From positions 1,364,001 through 1,428,000 of the forward strand of contig CBDHFM010000030.1 of NCBI GenBank assembly GCA_965262505.1: 64,000 nucleotides of DNA, written 5' to 3'. The DNA is from JACPPO01 sp965262505 (lineage in GTDB: Bacteria; Acidobacteriota; Vicinamibacteria; Vicinamibacterales; UBA2999). Of the stretch, positions 1-8,133 are shown piece by piece. Under the pieces are notes generated by a model, which worked only from the letters and a program-made list of their open reading frames with translations, was not told the DNA's origin and did no database searches. The translations under genes were made by a program, and so were the position numbers. Positions within the stretch are counted from its first letter, which is position 1. Each line of letters opens with the position of its first letter.

Positions 1-121
1 GCCCTGTGTCTCACAGTGTCTGCCGTCGGCACCACTCTTGCAATTCCCTAGACCGAAACCGTCAGGACATCCAGCAATTACGGAAACGTTCGATAACAAA
101 ATCGTTAGGAGCGATACGAAA

Positions 122-1051
122 ATGGTTCTTACTCCCCCGAGCCGACCTGTTTACGTCCTTGCCTTACTGGCTTGCTGTCTCTGGCCTGTGGCCCCCCTAT
201 CTGCCCAAGCGCTCTCTTACGAGCCCCCGGGTCAGCCGGTGGTCCGTGACTACGGTACCGACGTCGCGGGCGATTACGTCGTCGGCCCCCGTGACGTGCT
301 CGCCATCACGTCCTACGGGGAGCCACGCCTGACGGGCACGTTCACGATCGAGACCGACCGGATATTCACCTACCCCCTGATCGGCCGCGTCAACGCCGAC
401 GGGATGACCCTGCGAGAGGTCGAGGCTGAGCTCAAGCACCAGCTCGTGAACGGTGGGTTCTACAAGGACCCCCAGCTCATGGTCAGCGTCGAGGAGTACA
501 GAAGCCAGAGAATCTTCGTCGTCGGCGAGGTACGGACACCTGGGACCTACCCGATGTCAGGCAATCTACGGCTCGCTGAAGCGCTCGCCCTGGCCGGCTC
601 GACGCTGCCGTCGGCTGCTGGCGAGGCCGTGATCGTTCCCGCCGGGAACGAGAGCACGGTCGTCACCTCGTCCGCGGCAACCGACGACGGCTCGCTGGAC
701 GCAAAGGCCCCGAACGCGACGCCCGTCACCCGCGTCAACTTGCACGAACTGCAAAACGGCGTGTCTTCCGAGAACGTCGCGCTCAAGGACGGCGACACCG
801 TTTTTGTCCTCCGGGCGGAGAACATCTATCTGTTCGGACAGGTCAGGAATCCGGGTGCCTACCTGCTGCGTCACGACACCACGACGGTCTTGCAGGGGCT
901 GTCACTCGCCGGCGGCGTCACCGATCGCGGCGCGACGGGGCGCATAGAGATCGTGCGAATCGTCGACGGTGAACAGAAGAAGATGAAGGTCGACCTCAGC
1001 GCGACCGTGGAGCCTGGAGACACGATCGTCGTGCCCCAACGGTTCTTCTAA
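122..1051 (+). CDS. Polysaccharide export protein (Wza-like, SLBB domains)
   Basis: A 309-residue exported protein. Residues 1 to about 28 form a signal peptide ending in LSAQA. A Poly_export domain follows (YVVGPRDVLAITSYGEP near residue 50), then two SLBB-type segments (QRIFVVGEVRTPGTYPM and NIYLFGQVRNPGAYLLR). Family members form the outer-membrane or periplasmic channel that exports capsular or exopolysaccharide. The ATG at 122 was chosen because AGGAG lies at 109-113 and it gives a clean signal peptide; the frame is open further upstream from 38. No lipobox cysteine follows the signal peptide, unlike E. coli Wza. No glycan synthesis gene is visible in the window, so the rest of the export locus is probably to the left. 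Confidence 0.88.
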   Translation: MVLTPPSRPVYVLALLACCLWPVAPLSAQALSYEPPGQPVVRDYGTDVAGDYVVGPRDVLAITSYGEPRLTGTFTIETDRIFTYPLIGRVNADGMTLREVEAELKHQLVNGGFYKDPQLMVSVEEYRSQRIFVVGEVRTPGTYPMSGNLRLAEALALAGSTLPSAAGEAVIVPAGNESTVVTSSAATDDGSLDAKAPNATPVTRVNLHELQNGVSSENVALKDGDTVFVLRAENIYLFGQVRNPGAYLLRHDTTTVLQGLSLAGGVTDRGATGRIEIVRIVDGEQKKMKVDLSATVEPGDTIVVPQRFF

Positions 1052-1071
1052 GCCTCTCCCGCGTACTGCAT

Positions 1072-1458
1072 CTAGCGTCGACGGCGACCCTGCCACGACC
1101 AGCCATCGGCGGGGCGACGAATGCCCTTGAGGTGCAGTTTGTGTTCTGAGCCCGCGCGGCCTGGGCTGCCGGTCACGACGACGAAATCGCCCGGCTTCAA
1201 CGTGCCCGCATCGATGCTCTGGCGGCGAAGCCGCCGGGGATTCGACCACTCCGCTTCGTACGTCCGCGTCTGCCCTTCCGGAGTACGGGCCGTAAACAGC
1301 AGGACCGCGTGAGGGCTGCGGTACTGAAATTCCCGCACCTCGCCTTCAATCGTGATCGACTGGTCCTCGAAATAGTAGCGTGAGAACGAATGGTGGGCAC
1401 CGGCGGGCATACCCGTCATGAGCGTCGCAAACGTCAAAGCAAGCAGTGTGCGTCTCAC
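1072..1458 (-). CDS. Small secreted protein, DUF6152-like
   Basis: A 128-residue protein with a signal peptide ending around MPAGAHH, followed by the HHSFSRYYFEDQSITIEGEV segment typical of the DUF6152 family. Members are small periplasmic proteins with an OB-like beta fold and no established function. The C-terminus is basic. It is convergent with the export protein, 20 bp from its stop codon, and divergent from the amidase gene. I recall the family assignment from the His-His-Ser-Phe start and the EGEV motif; no function is proposed. Confidence 0.7.
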   Translation of the reverse strand: MRRTLLALTFATLMTGMPAGAHHSFSRYYFEDQSITIEGEVREFQYRSPHAVLLFTARTPEGQTRTYEAEWSNPRRLRRQSIDAGTLKPGDFVVVTGSPGRAGSEHKLHLKGIRRPADGWSWQGRRRR

Positions 1459-1539
1459 GAAAGCTCCTCACGTTGGTGGAAACCTGGGCAGGGTTGAGCT
1501 TAGCACGGGAGGTCTGCAGGTTCGTGCGATGATGGATGC

Positions 1540-3066
1540 ATGCGAGGCACGGCCTTTTTTTTTCTCGCCGTCGTCGTGCTCCTGCTCGCGTCGCTGCCGC
1601 AGGCGCAGGGGACGGCGCCCGCGACCCCGCTCACCCTTCTGTCGAGCGAGGGCCGGCGGTCCGTGCCCACGATCGTGCTGGACGGTCAGGAACTGATCGC
1701 GCTGGACGAAGTGGCGGCACGGTTTCAGGTGACTGTGCGCGAAGACTCGTTGGCGGGTGGGTTCACGATCACGTTCAACGACCGGACGATTGTGATCTCG
1801 AACGATCAACCGATGGCCTTCGTCACTGGGCGGATGGTCGCGCTTCCCTCCCCGGCGCGCCGATTGGGCGACCGCTGGTTTGTGCCGCTCGAGTTGCTCC
1901 CGCGGGCGTTGGCCCCCATTTACGACGCGCGGATTGACCTCCGGCAGGCCTCCAGGCTGCTGGTGGTGGGAGATCTGCGTGTGCCGCGCGTCACCGGCCG
2001 CATCGACTCGGAGGGCCCGCCCACGCGCGCCACAATCGAGATCGCCCCCGCGGCTCCTGTCACAGTGACCACGGAGGCGGGCCGAGTTCTCGTCCGCATC
2101 GACGCTGACGCACTCGATGTCGGGCTGCCCACTGACGGGGCCGGGCTCATCGAGCAGATGCGTCAGGGCGACGAGCCGACCACCGTGGCGGTCCTGCTGG
2201 CGGACCGGGCCGGCACCGCCCGCGCCGCCCCGACAGAGGCCGACGGCAGCACGCGGGTGACGATCGACGTTGAGAGTGTGGCGGCTCCCGCCGGCACCAC
2301 CGCGTCGCCCGCCGCTACGCTGCCCTCCGCTACGCCGCCCGCCGGCGGGGCCGCGCCGGCGCCCCTGGCTAGACCCCGCGCACCGCTGCAGACCATCGTG
2401 ATCGATCCAGGCCACGGCGGCGGCGACGTCGGCGCGCGCGGCGCGCTCGGTGCGGAAGAAAAAACGATCACGCTGGACGTGGCACGGCGGCTGAGAACGC
2501 TCATCGAGACGCGACTCGGCATCCGCGTGATCCTGACCCGAGAGGGCGACCGGGCAGCAAGCCTGGATGAGCGCACCGCCCTCGCCAACAACAGCAAGGC
2601 CGACCTGTTCTTGAGTCTCCACGCGAACGCCGCGCCGGCCGCGGACGTCGCGGGCGCTGAGGTGTTTTATTTACGACTCGACCGCGAGGGTGAGGATGCC
2701 AGGCGAGCCGCCGCGAACGAAGCCGTGGACCTCCCCGTCCTGGGAGGCGCGATGCGCAGCATCGACCTCATCCAGTGGGACCTGGCGCAGGCGCGGCATG
2801 TGGACAGGTCGGAGGTGCTCGCCAGGATCCTCGAAGAGCGTCTGCGCGCCCACGTGATGATGAGCGGCCGTCCGCGACAGAACGCACCACTTCGCGTGCT
2901 GGCCGGCGTGGACATGCCGGCTGCCTCGATCGAGATGGCGTATCTCAGCAACGCCGAACAGGAGCAGCTCGCGCTCTCCGAGGCTTATCAGAACTCCCTG
3001 GCGCAGGCGATCTACGACGCCGTGGTCGCCTTTCGCGCCTACCTCGAAGAGCCGGGCGCCCCATGA
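1540..3066 (+). CDS. N-acetylmuramoyl-L-alanine amidase (amidase_3)
   Basis: A 508-residue exported cell-wall hydrolase. It has a hydrophobic signal segment (residues 1-22), an N-terminal AMIN or copper-amine-oxidase-like beta region (about 30-230), a Pro/Ala/Thr-rich linker, and a C-terminal amidase_3 domain from about 285. Visible zinc-site motifs are VIDPGHGGGDVGARG (His), EEKTITLDVA (Glu) and LFLSLHANA (His); the catalytic Glu region is ASIEMAYLSN. The enzyme cleaves the amide between MurNAc and L-Ala in peptidoglycan. Its stop overlaps the start of the GerMN gene (ATGA at 3063), so the two are probably translationally coupled. The start at 1540 has no strong ribosome binding site. Confidence 0.9.
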   Translation: MRGTAFFFLAVVVLLLASLPQAQGTAPATPLTLLSSEGRRSVPTIVLDGQELIALDEVAARFQVTVREDSLAGGFTITFNDRTIVISNDQPMAFVTGRMVALPSPARRLGDRWFVPLELLPRALAPIYDARIDLRQASRLLVVGDLRVPRVTGRIDSEGPPTRATIEIAPAAPVTVTTEAGRVLVRIDADALDVGLPTDGAGLIEQMRQGDEPTTVAVLLADRAGTARAAPTEADGSTRVTIDVESVAAPAGTTASPAATLPSATPPAGGAAPAPLARPRAPLQTIVIDPGHGGGDVGARGALGAEEKTITLDVARRLRTLIETRLGIRVILTREGDRAASLDERTALANNSKADLFLSLHANAAPAADVAGAEVFYLRLDREGEDARRAAANEAVDLPVLGGAMRSIDLIQWDLAQARHVDRSEVLARILEERLRAHVMMSGRPRQNAPLRVLAGVDMPAASIEMAYLSNAEQEQLALSEAYQNSLAQAIYDAVVAFRAYLEEPGAP

Positions 3067-3641
3067 CGAGACGCCGCTACATCCTGATCGGTGCCGCGGT
3101 CCTGCTGGTCGGTCTCATGGTCTGGGCCGTCAATCGCGGTCTTGAATGGCTGGTCGGCGTCCAGCCCGAGTCCACCCGGGCGGCCGCGGAGCCGGCAGCG
3201 CCTCCGGAGGTGCCGCGAATCGGGGCAACGCTGTTCTATGCCTCCGCGGATGGTCGGGCTCTGGTCCCGGTCCGCCAGGAAGTGACGCTCGCGGAAGGCC
3301 TTGTTCCCCAGGGCCGCGAAATTCTGACGGCACAGCTGGAAGGCGCGCCGTTACCGTACATGTCGGTCATTCCCGAGGGCACGCTGCTGCGAGCGTTCTA
3401 CGTGACCGGACGGGGCGACGCCTTCGTCGACCTGAGCTTCGAGGCGGCGTCGCAGCACCTGGGGGGCTCCTCCACGGAACTCCTGACGGTCTATGCCATC
3501 GTCAATGCCGTGACCGCCAACCTGCCAACGGTTCAGCGGGTGCAGATTCTAGTCGACGGCCGCGAAGCCGACACCCTGGCGGGCCATGTCGACCTGCGGC
3601 GGCCGCTCCAACAGGACTTGTCGCTCGTGCGGGAAGAGTAG
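3063..3641 (+). CDS. GerMN-domain membrane-anchored protein
   Basis: A 192-residue protein with an N-terminal membrane anchor (YILIGAAVLLVGLMVWAV) and a GerMN (sporulation/spore germination) domain from about residue 55 onward, with segments such as EGTLLRAFYVTGRGDAFVDL and SSTELLTVYAIVNAVTANLP. GerMN proteins outside spore formers are often encoded beside cell-wall amidases, as here. The start codon overlaps the amidase stop by four bases. The frame is open upstream to 2775, but that part lies inside the amidase gene and was left out. Confidence 0.85.
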   Translation: MTRRRYILIGAAVLLVGLMVWAVNRGLEWLVGVQPESTRAAAEPAAPPEVPRIGATLFYASADGRALVPVRQEVTLAEGLVPQGREILTAQLEGAPLPYMSVIPEGTLLRAFYVTGRGDAFVDLSFEAASQHLGGSSTELLTVYAIVNAVTANLPTVQRVQILVDGREADTLAGHVDLRRPLQQDLSLVREE

Positions 3642-3682
3642 GGATGCGCGGTGAGTCCGCGGTTTTGAACTAGAGTGGGGAC

Positions 3683-4411
3683 ATGCGCGCTGACGGCCGT
3701 CTCTCAGAACAACTCCGCCCTACCCGCCTGACTCCCAACTACCTGGTACACGCCGAGGGATCCGTCCTCGTCGAAGCGGGTCAGACGAAAGTCATCTGCA
3801 CCGCTAGCGTCGAGGACCGCGTGCCGCCGTTCCGGCGCAACACCGGGAAGGGATGGGTGACCGCCGAGTACGGGATGCTCCCCCGCGCCACCAACACCCG
3901 CTCGCAGCGGGAATCGACAAGAGGGAGAGTCGGCGGCCGGACACAGGAAATCCAGCGGCTGATCGGCCGATCGCTCCGGACCGTGACGCGTCTCGAGGCG
4001 CTGGGAGAGCGCACGGTCACGCTGGACTGCGACGTCATCCAGGCCGATGGGGGCACGCGGACGGCGTCGATCACCGGTGCCTTCGTGGCGCTGGTGCTGG
4101 CGCTCGAGAAGATGCGGGAGCGGGATGTGATCCGCACGATGCCGGTGCAGGATTACGTCGCGGCCACGAGCGTCGGCTTTGTCGAAGGCGAGCCGATGCT
4201 CGACCTGGCGTATTCAGAGGATTCCACAGCCGACGTCGACATGAACATCGTCAAGACCGGCAGCGGGCAGTACATCGAGCTCCAGGGAACGGCGGAGGCG
4301 GTACCGTTTGGACGCGAAGGGCTGAACCGCCTGCTGGACCTCGGCGACACCGGCATCCGCCAGCTCATCGCGCTCCAGCGGGAATTCGTCGGCGAGATCC
4401 TCAACAAGTAG
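3683..4411 (+). CDS. rph: Ribonuclease PH
   Basis: A 242-residue phosphorolytic 3'-5' exoribonuclease that trims tRNA 3' ends and RNA tails. The family signatures are easy to see: LVEAGQTKVICTASVEDRVP near the N-terminus, GWVTAEYGMLPRAT, the arginine-rich RSQRESTRGRVGGRTQEIQR segment, and DCDVIQADGGTRTASITGAF. Full family length. It is followed after 12 bp by the XTP pyrophosphatase gene; this rph-rdgB pairing is widespread in bacteria. Confidence 0.96.
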   Translation: MRADGRLSEQLRPTRLTPNYLVHAEGSVLVEAGQTKVICTASVEDRVPPFRRNTGKGWVTAEYGMLPRATNTRSQRESTRGRVGGRTQEIQRLIGRSLRTVTRLEALGERTVTLDCDVIQADGGTRTASITGAFVALVLALEKMRERDVIRTMPVQDYVAATSVGFVEGEPMLDLAYSEDSTADVDMNIVKTGSGQYIELQGTAEAVPFGREGLNRLLDLGDTGIRQLIALQREFVGEILNK

Positions 4412-4423
4412 CCTGTCCCCTCC

Positions 4424-5077
4424 ATGGATCGCCTCCTGGTCGCCACGACCAATCCGGACAAGCTGCGCGAAATCAGAGGAATCCTCGGCCACCTGCCAGT
4501 CGAGATCATGACGCTGCGGGACATGGCGCCCGTTCCGGAACCGGAGGAAACCGGCGGGACCTTTGACGAGAACGCACGCCTCAAGGCGCTGTACTACGAC
4601 GCCGCGGCATTGGCGGCGCCGGCACCCCGCCGCGCGGGCGAGCGCGGCTCGGACCCTGCGCAGGCCCGCCCCCGATATACGGTTGCCGAAGACTCGGGTC
4701 TGGTCATCGACGCGCTCGACGGCGAGCCGGGGGTGCATTCGGCACGGTTTCTGCGGCCTGACGCAACGTATCCCGAGCGGTTCTCAGAGATCTACCGGCG
4801 GCTCGACGAAGCGCCGTCGCGCGGGAGGAGCGCACGATTCGTCTGCGCGCTGGCCGTGGTGCACGCGGGGACGGTCGTCTATGAGACAACGGGCACCATT
4901 GAAGGCAGTATCGCCGACGCTCCGCGCGGCGAGGCCGGTTTCGGCTACGACCCTGTCTTCTACTACCCGCCCTACGGCCGCACGCTGGGGGACGTGACGG
5001 AGGAAGCCAAGTTGCGCGTGGCGCATCGGGGCGAGGCGTTCCGGCGGTGGGCGGTCTGGCTGGAACAGCACCTCTAG
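4424..5077 (+). CDS. rdgB: XTP/dITP pyrophosphatase (RdgB/HAM1)
   Basis: A 217-residue house-cleaning nucleoside triphosphate pyrophosphatase that removes dITP, XTP and similar non-canonical nucleotides. Motifs are TTNPDKLREIRGIL at the N-terminus, GGTFDENARLKAL, YTVAEDSGLVIDALDGEPG with the catalytic acidic residues, and GEAGFGYDPVFYYPPYGRT. A stretch of about 18 residues rich in Ala, Arg and Pro (around positions 60-80) is inserted before the AEDSG motif, making the protein slightly longer than usual. It sits directly downstream of rph. Confidence 0.95.
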   Translation: MDRLLVATTNPDKLREIRGILGHLPVEIMTLRDMAPVPEPEETGGTFDENARLKALYYDAAALAAPAPRRAGERGSDPAQARPRYTVAEDSGLVIDALDGEPGVHSARFLRPDATYPERFSEIYRRLDEAPSRGRSARFVCALAVVHAGTVVYETTGTIEGSIADAPRGEAGFGYDPVFYYPPYGRTLGDVTEEAKLRVAHRGEAFRRWAVWLEQHL

Positions 5078-5093
5078 ACCGAACGGCCGCCTC

Positions 5094-6041
5094 TTACAGT
5101 TTCCTCAGCTTCACGCGTCGTACCGCATGATCGCGCCCTTTCTCGAGGATGAGATGGGCGCGCTCGCGCGTCGGCAGCACGTTCTCACGCAGGTTGACGA
5201 GGTTGATCGTCTGCCACAGCCGTCGGGCGGTGTCGGCCGCCTCGTCCGGTGTCAGCGCGGCGTACCGATGGAAGTACGAGGACGGGTCACGGAAGACGGT
5301 CTCACGCAGCGTCAGAAAGCGCTCGACGTACCACTGTTCGATGTCCCCCTCGCTGGCGTCCACGTAAATCGAGAAGTCGAAAAAGTCGGACACGAACATC
5401 GGCGCGCGACCGGAACCGGTCTGCAGCACGTTCAGCCCTTCGACGATCACGATGTCGGGCTGGCGGACGCAATGAAACTCGTCCTCGACGATGTCGTAGG
5501 CCAGGTGTGAGTAGACCGGTACGCGAACCTCCGCCGCGCCGGACTTGAGGTCGGCCAAAAATCGCACGAGGCGCCGCACGTCATAACTCTCCGGAAATCC
5601 TTTTCGCTCCATCAGGCCGCGCGCGTCGAGCTCGCGCCGCGGCCACAGGAATCCATCGGTGGTGAGGAGGTCGACCTTGGGATGGCTGGGCCACCGCGCG
5701 AGCAGCGCCTGCAGGATGCGGGACGTCGTGCTCTTCCCCACCGCGACGCTCCCGGCGAGCCCGATGACGAACGGCAGACGCGGCGCCGCCGAGCCGAGAA
5801 AGGTCGCTGTCGCCTTGTGCAGGGTCTGCGTCGCGCCGACGTACAGATTGAGGAGGCGCGACAGCGGCAGATAGACGTCAGCGACTTCGTCGAGCGAGAC
5901 CGGCTCGTTGAGACCGACGAGGCCGCTCAGTTGCGCCTCCGACAGCGGCAGCGGGGTGGACGCCCGCAGGCGGGCCCACTGCGCCCGGCTGAACTCCGCG
6001 AAGCGCGACAAGTCGATCTGCGGCGCTGGCCCGGCTGTCAC
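5094..6041 (-). CDS. coaA: Type I pantothenate kinase
   Basis: A 315-residue cytoplasmic kinase that phosphorylates pantothenate as the first step of coenzyme A synthesis. The Walker A motif is GLAGSVAVGKSTTSR. Other type I features are LLTTDGFLWPRREL, RKGFPESYD, VPVYSHLAYD and VIVEGLNVLQTG. Full family length. It is convergent with rdgB, only 16 bp apart, with no obvious terminator between them. Confidence 0.96.
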   Translation of the reverse strand: MTAGPAPQIDLSRFAEFSRAQWARLRASTPLPLSEAQLSGLVGLNEPVSLDEVADVYLPLSRLLNLYVGATQTLHKATATFLGSAAPRLPFVIGLAGSVAVGKSTTSRILQALLARWPSHPKVDLLTTDGFLWPRRELDARGLMERKGFPESYDVRRLVRFLADLKSGAAEVRVPVYSHLAYDIVEDEFHCVRQPDIVIVEGLNVLQTGSGRAPMFVSDFFDFSIYVDASEGDIEQWYVERFLTLRETVFRDPSSYFHRYAALTPDEAADTARRLWQTINLVNLRENVLPTRERAHLILEKGRDHAVRRVKLRKL

Positions 6042-6121
6042 CCGTACATCCTAACGGACGAGCCGCCGTGCGTTTCAAGTTCCGTGTTGGAACCCGGAAC
6101 CGAGAGCAGGGCACGTCACAA

Positions 6122-6868
6122 TCACAGCATCAGCGACAGCGCCATGACAAACCCGACGACAACCACGATGCGCCGGACAGCATCTCCGCCGATCCGTCGC
6201 GCGACGTGGGCGCCGCCCACGCCGCCTACCACGGCGCCGACGGCCATCACAAGCGCGTCGGACCAGATCACGAGGCCCGCAGAGACGAAGTAGGCGGCGG
6301 CAACGCCGTTGATGCAGGTCGCCAGCAGGTTCTTCAGCCCGTTCATCCGGTGGATGTCGGTATGCCCCATCAGGCTCAGCGCCGCGAGCATCAGGATGCC
6401 GATGCCGGCGCCAAAGTAGCCGCCGTACAACCCCACAGCCAGCTGAAACAGCATCGTCCATGACAGCCAGTGCGAGCGCGCGGCGTGCATGGCGGAGAGA
6501 TTGAACCGCCGCTGAAGCGGTTCCTGCGCCATGAAAAGGCACGTGGCAAAAAGAACCAGGGCGGGAACGAGGAGATCAAAGACGACGGCCGGCGTCCGGC
6601 TCAGCAGTACCGCGCCCACGGTAGCGCCGATGACGCTGGGCACGAGCAACGCGTAGACGCGCGGATCGATACCGCGAAGCTCCCGCCGGTACCCCCACGC
6701 ACTGCCGAGCGTACCCGCCCAGATGGCAGCGGTGTTGGTGGCGTTGGCAAGGATGGGCGGAACGCCCAGCCAGATCAGTGTCGGAAACGACACGAGCTTG
6801 CCGCCGCCGGCGACCGAGTTGATGCCGCCGGCGATCACCGCGGCAACAAACACCAGCAACGCGTGCAC
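6122..6868 (-). CDS. Sulfite exporter TauE/SafE family permease
   Basis: A 248-residue polytopic membrane protein of the TauE/SafE (DUF81) family, proposed to export sulfite, sulfonates or other organic anions. The N-terminal AGGINSVAGGGKLVSFPTLI motif is diagnostic, and a second related motif, GGYFGAGIGILMLAAL, appears in the second half. The GTG at 6868 is preferred because the first helix starts there; the open frame reaches 7693 but that extension is antisense to the next gene and has no membrane character. It is divergent from the dienelactone hydrolase gene. Confidence 0.85.
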   Translation of the reverse strand: MHALLVFVAAVIAGGINSVAGGGKLVSFPTLIWLGVPPILANATNTAAIWAGTLGSAWGYRRELRGIDPRVYALLVPSVIGATVGAVLLSRTPAVVFDLLVPALVLFATCLFMAQEPLQRRFNLSAMHAARSHWLSWTMLFQLAVGLYGGYFGAGIGILMLAALSLMGHTDIHRMNGLKNLLATCINGVAAAYFVSAGLVIWSDALVMAVGAVVGGVGGAHVARRIGGDAVRRIVVVVGFVMALSLML

Positions 6869-7003
6869 GTCTTTGGCAGAATACCTCGGACGCGAGGCCG
6901 TGCTCGGACCGTTTTTGAGAGCCTGCCCCCTCGTGGTATGCTCCCGCGAAAGTCGCCTGGCGATATCCCCCGCACTCAGGCCAGGACGTCCTGGAGGGCA
7001 TGC

Positions 7004-7900
7004 ATGAGTGAACTGAATACGAAAGATCTGAATCCTGAAGTCTGGAAACTTTTCGATCGCTACGTCCATGGTCTGATCGACCGCCGTGGCTTCCTCGATG
7101 GCACGGCCAAGTACGCCGTGGGCGGGATGACCGCCGTCGGGATCCTCGAGGCGCTGAGCCCGAATTACGCCGAAGCGCAGATCCAGGTGCAGCCGAACGA
7201 CTCGCGAGTCACGACCGAGAACGTCGACGTCGCGTCTCCCGACGGCCACGGCACGATCAACGCGCTTGTGGCGCGCCCGGCTGGCGCCACCGGCCGGATT
7301 CCCGCGGTCATCGTCATCCACGAAAACCGCGGTCTGAACCCGCACATCCAGGATGTCGTGCGGCGGGCGGCGGTGGCAGGTTTCATGGGCATCGGACCTG
7401 ACGCGCTCACGTCTCTTGGCGGCTATCCGGGAACCGACGAGGCGGGCGCGGAAATGCAGCGGAAGCTGGAACGGCCGAAGATGATGGCGGATTTCCTCGC
7501 CACGGCGCGCTACGTGGCGGGTCGGCCCGACAGCACAGGGCGCCTGGGCGCCGTCGGCTTCTGCTTCGGCGGCGGCGTCGTCAACAACCTGGCGGTGCAA
7601 CTGGGCGCCGACCTGCACGCAGCCGCTCCGTTCTACGGCGGCCAGCCGCGCGCCGAGGAGGTGCCGAGCATCAGCGCGGCGCTGCTGATTCATTACGCCG
7701 AGGACGACGACCGTATCAACTCAGGCTGGCCGCCCTACGAGACGGCGCTCATGGCGAACCGGATCAGCTATCAGCAGTTCACCTACCCCGGCACGATGCA
7801 CGGGTTCCACAACGACACGACGCCGCGCTTCAACAGGGACGCGGCCGCGCTGGCGTGGCAGCGCACGGTGGCGCTCTTCAACGAGCACCTCACCGCGTAG
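7004..7900 (+). CDS. Dienelactone hydrolase family protein, probably exported
   Basis: A 298-residue alpha/beta hydrolase. Residues 27-60 contain RRGFLDGTAKYAVGGMTAVG, which resembles a Tat-type twin-arginine signal and hydrophobic stretch. The DLH domain follows: PAVIVIHENRGLNPHIQDVV, the nucleophile elbow GAVGFCFGGGVV with Cys in place of Ser as in true dienelactone hydrolases, then HYAEDDDRI (Asp) and YPGTMHGFHND (His). It opens esters or lactones; the natural substrate is unknown. The start at 7004 is supported by a CTGGAGGG ribosome binding site. Confidence 0.88.
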   Translation: MSELNTKDLNPEVWKLFDRYVHGLIDRRGFLDGTAKYAVGGMTAVGILEALSPNYAEAQIQVQPNDSRVTTENVDVASPDGHGTINALVARPAGATGRIPAVIVIHENRGLNPHIQDVVRRAAVAGFMGIGPDALTSLGGYPGTDEAGAEMQRKLERPKMMADFLATARYVAGRPDSTGRLGAVGFCFGGGVVNNLAVQLGADLHAAAPFYGGQPRAEEVPSISAALLIHYAEDDDRINSGWPPYETALMANRISYQQFTYPGTMHGFHNDTTPRFNRDAAALAWQRTVALFNEHLTA

Positions 7901-7994
7901 TCAAGCAGCGTAGTCACGCAGCGTAGTCACGCGGCGTTCACGCTTCGGCGTTCTCTCCGCTGGGGCGCGCGAAGCGCGCCAAGGAGATGCTGTC

Positions 7995-8047
7995 AAACCA
8001 GGTGAGGGCTCTGCCGGGATATCCAGGGCAGAGTCCTTGCCTGGTTC
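7995..8047. repeat. Long imperfect hairpin between two genes
   Basis: Arms at about 7995-8014 and 8027-8047 can pair over roughly 20 bp with a few mismatches, around the loop GGGATATCC. There is no U-tract on either side, so it is not a classic intrinsic terminator. It lies between convergent genes, so a bidirectional transcription end or REP-like element is possible. Just upstream, at 7904-7932, GCGTAGTCACGC is tandemly repeated. Confidence 0.5.
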
Positions 8048-8133
8048 GTGTTCAGGTCCCGTTCCTGGCCTGAACGCGAACTGCGCCGCGCGCCCGGCTC
8101 GCCCGGCGACCAGCTCTACCCAGCCCCCCGCCT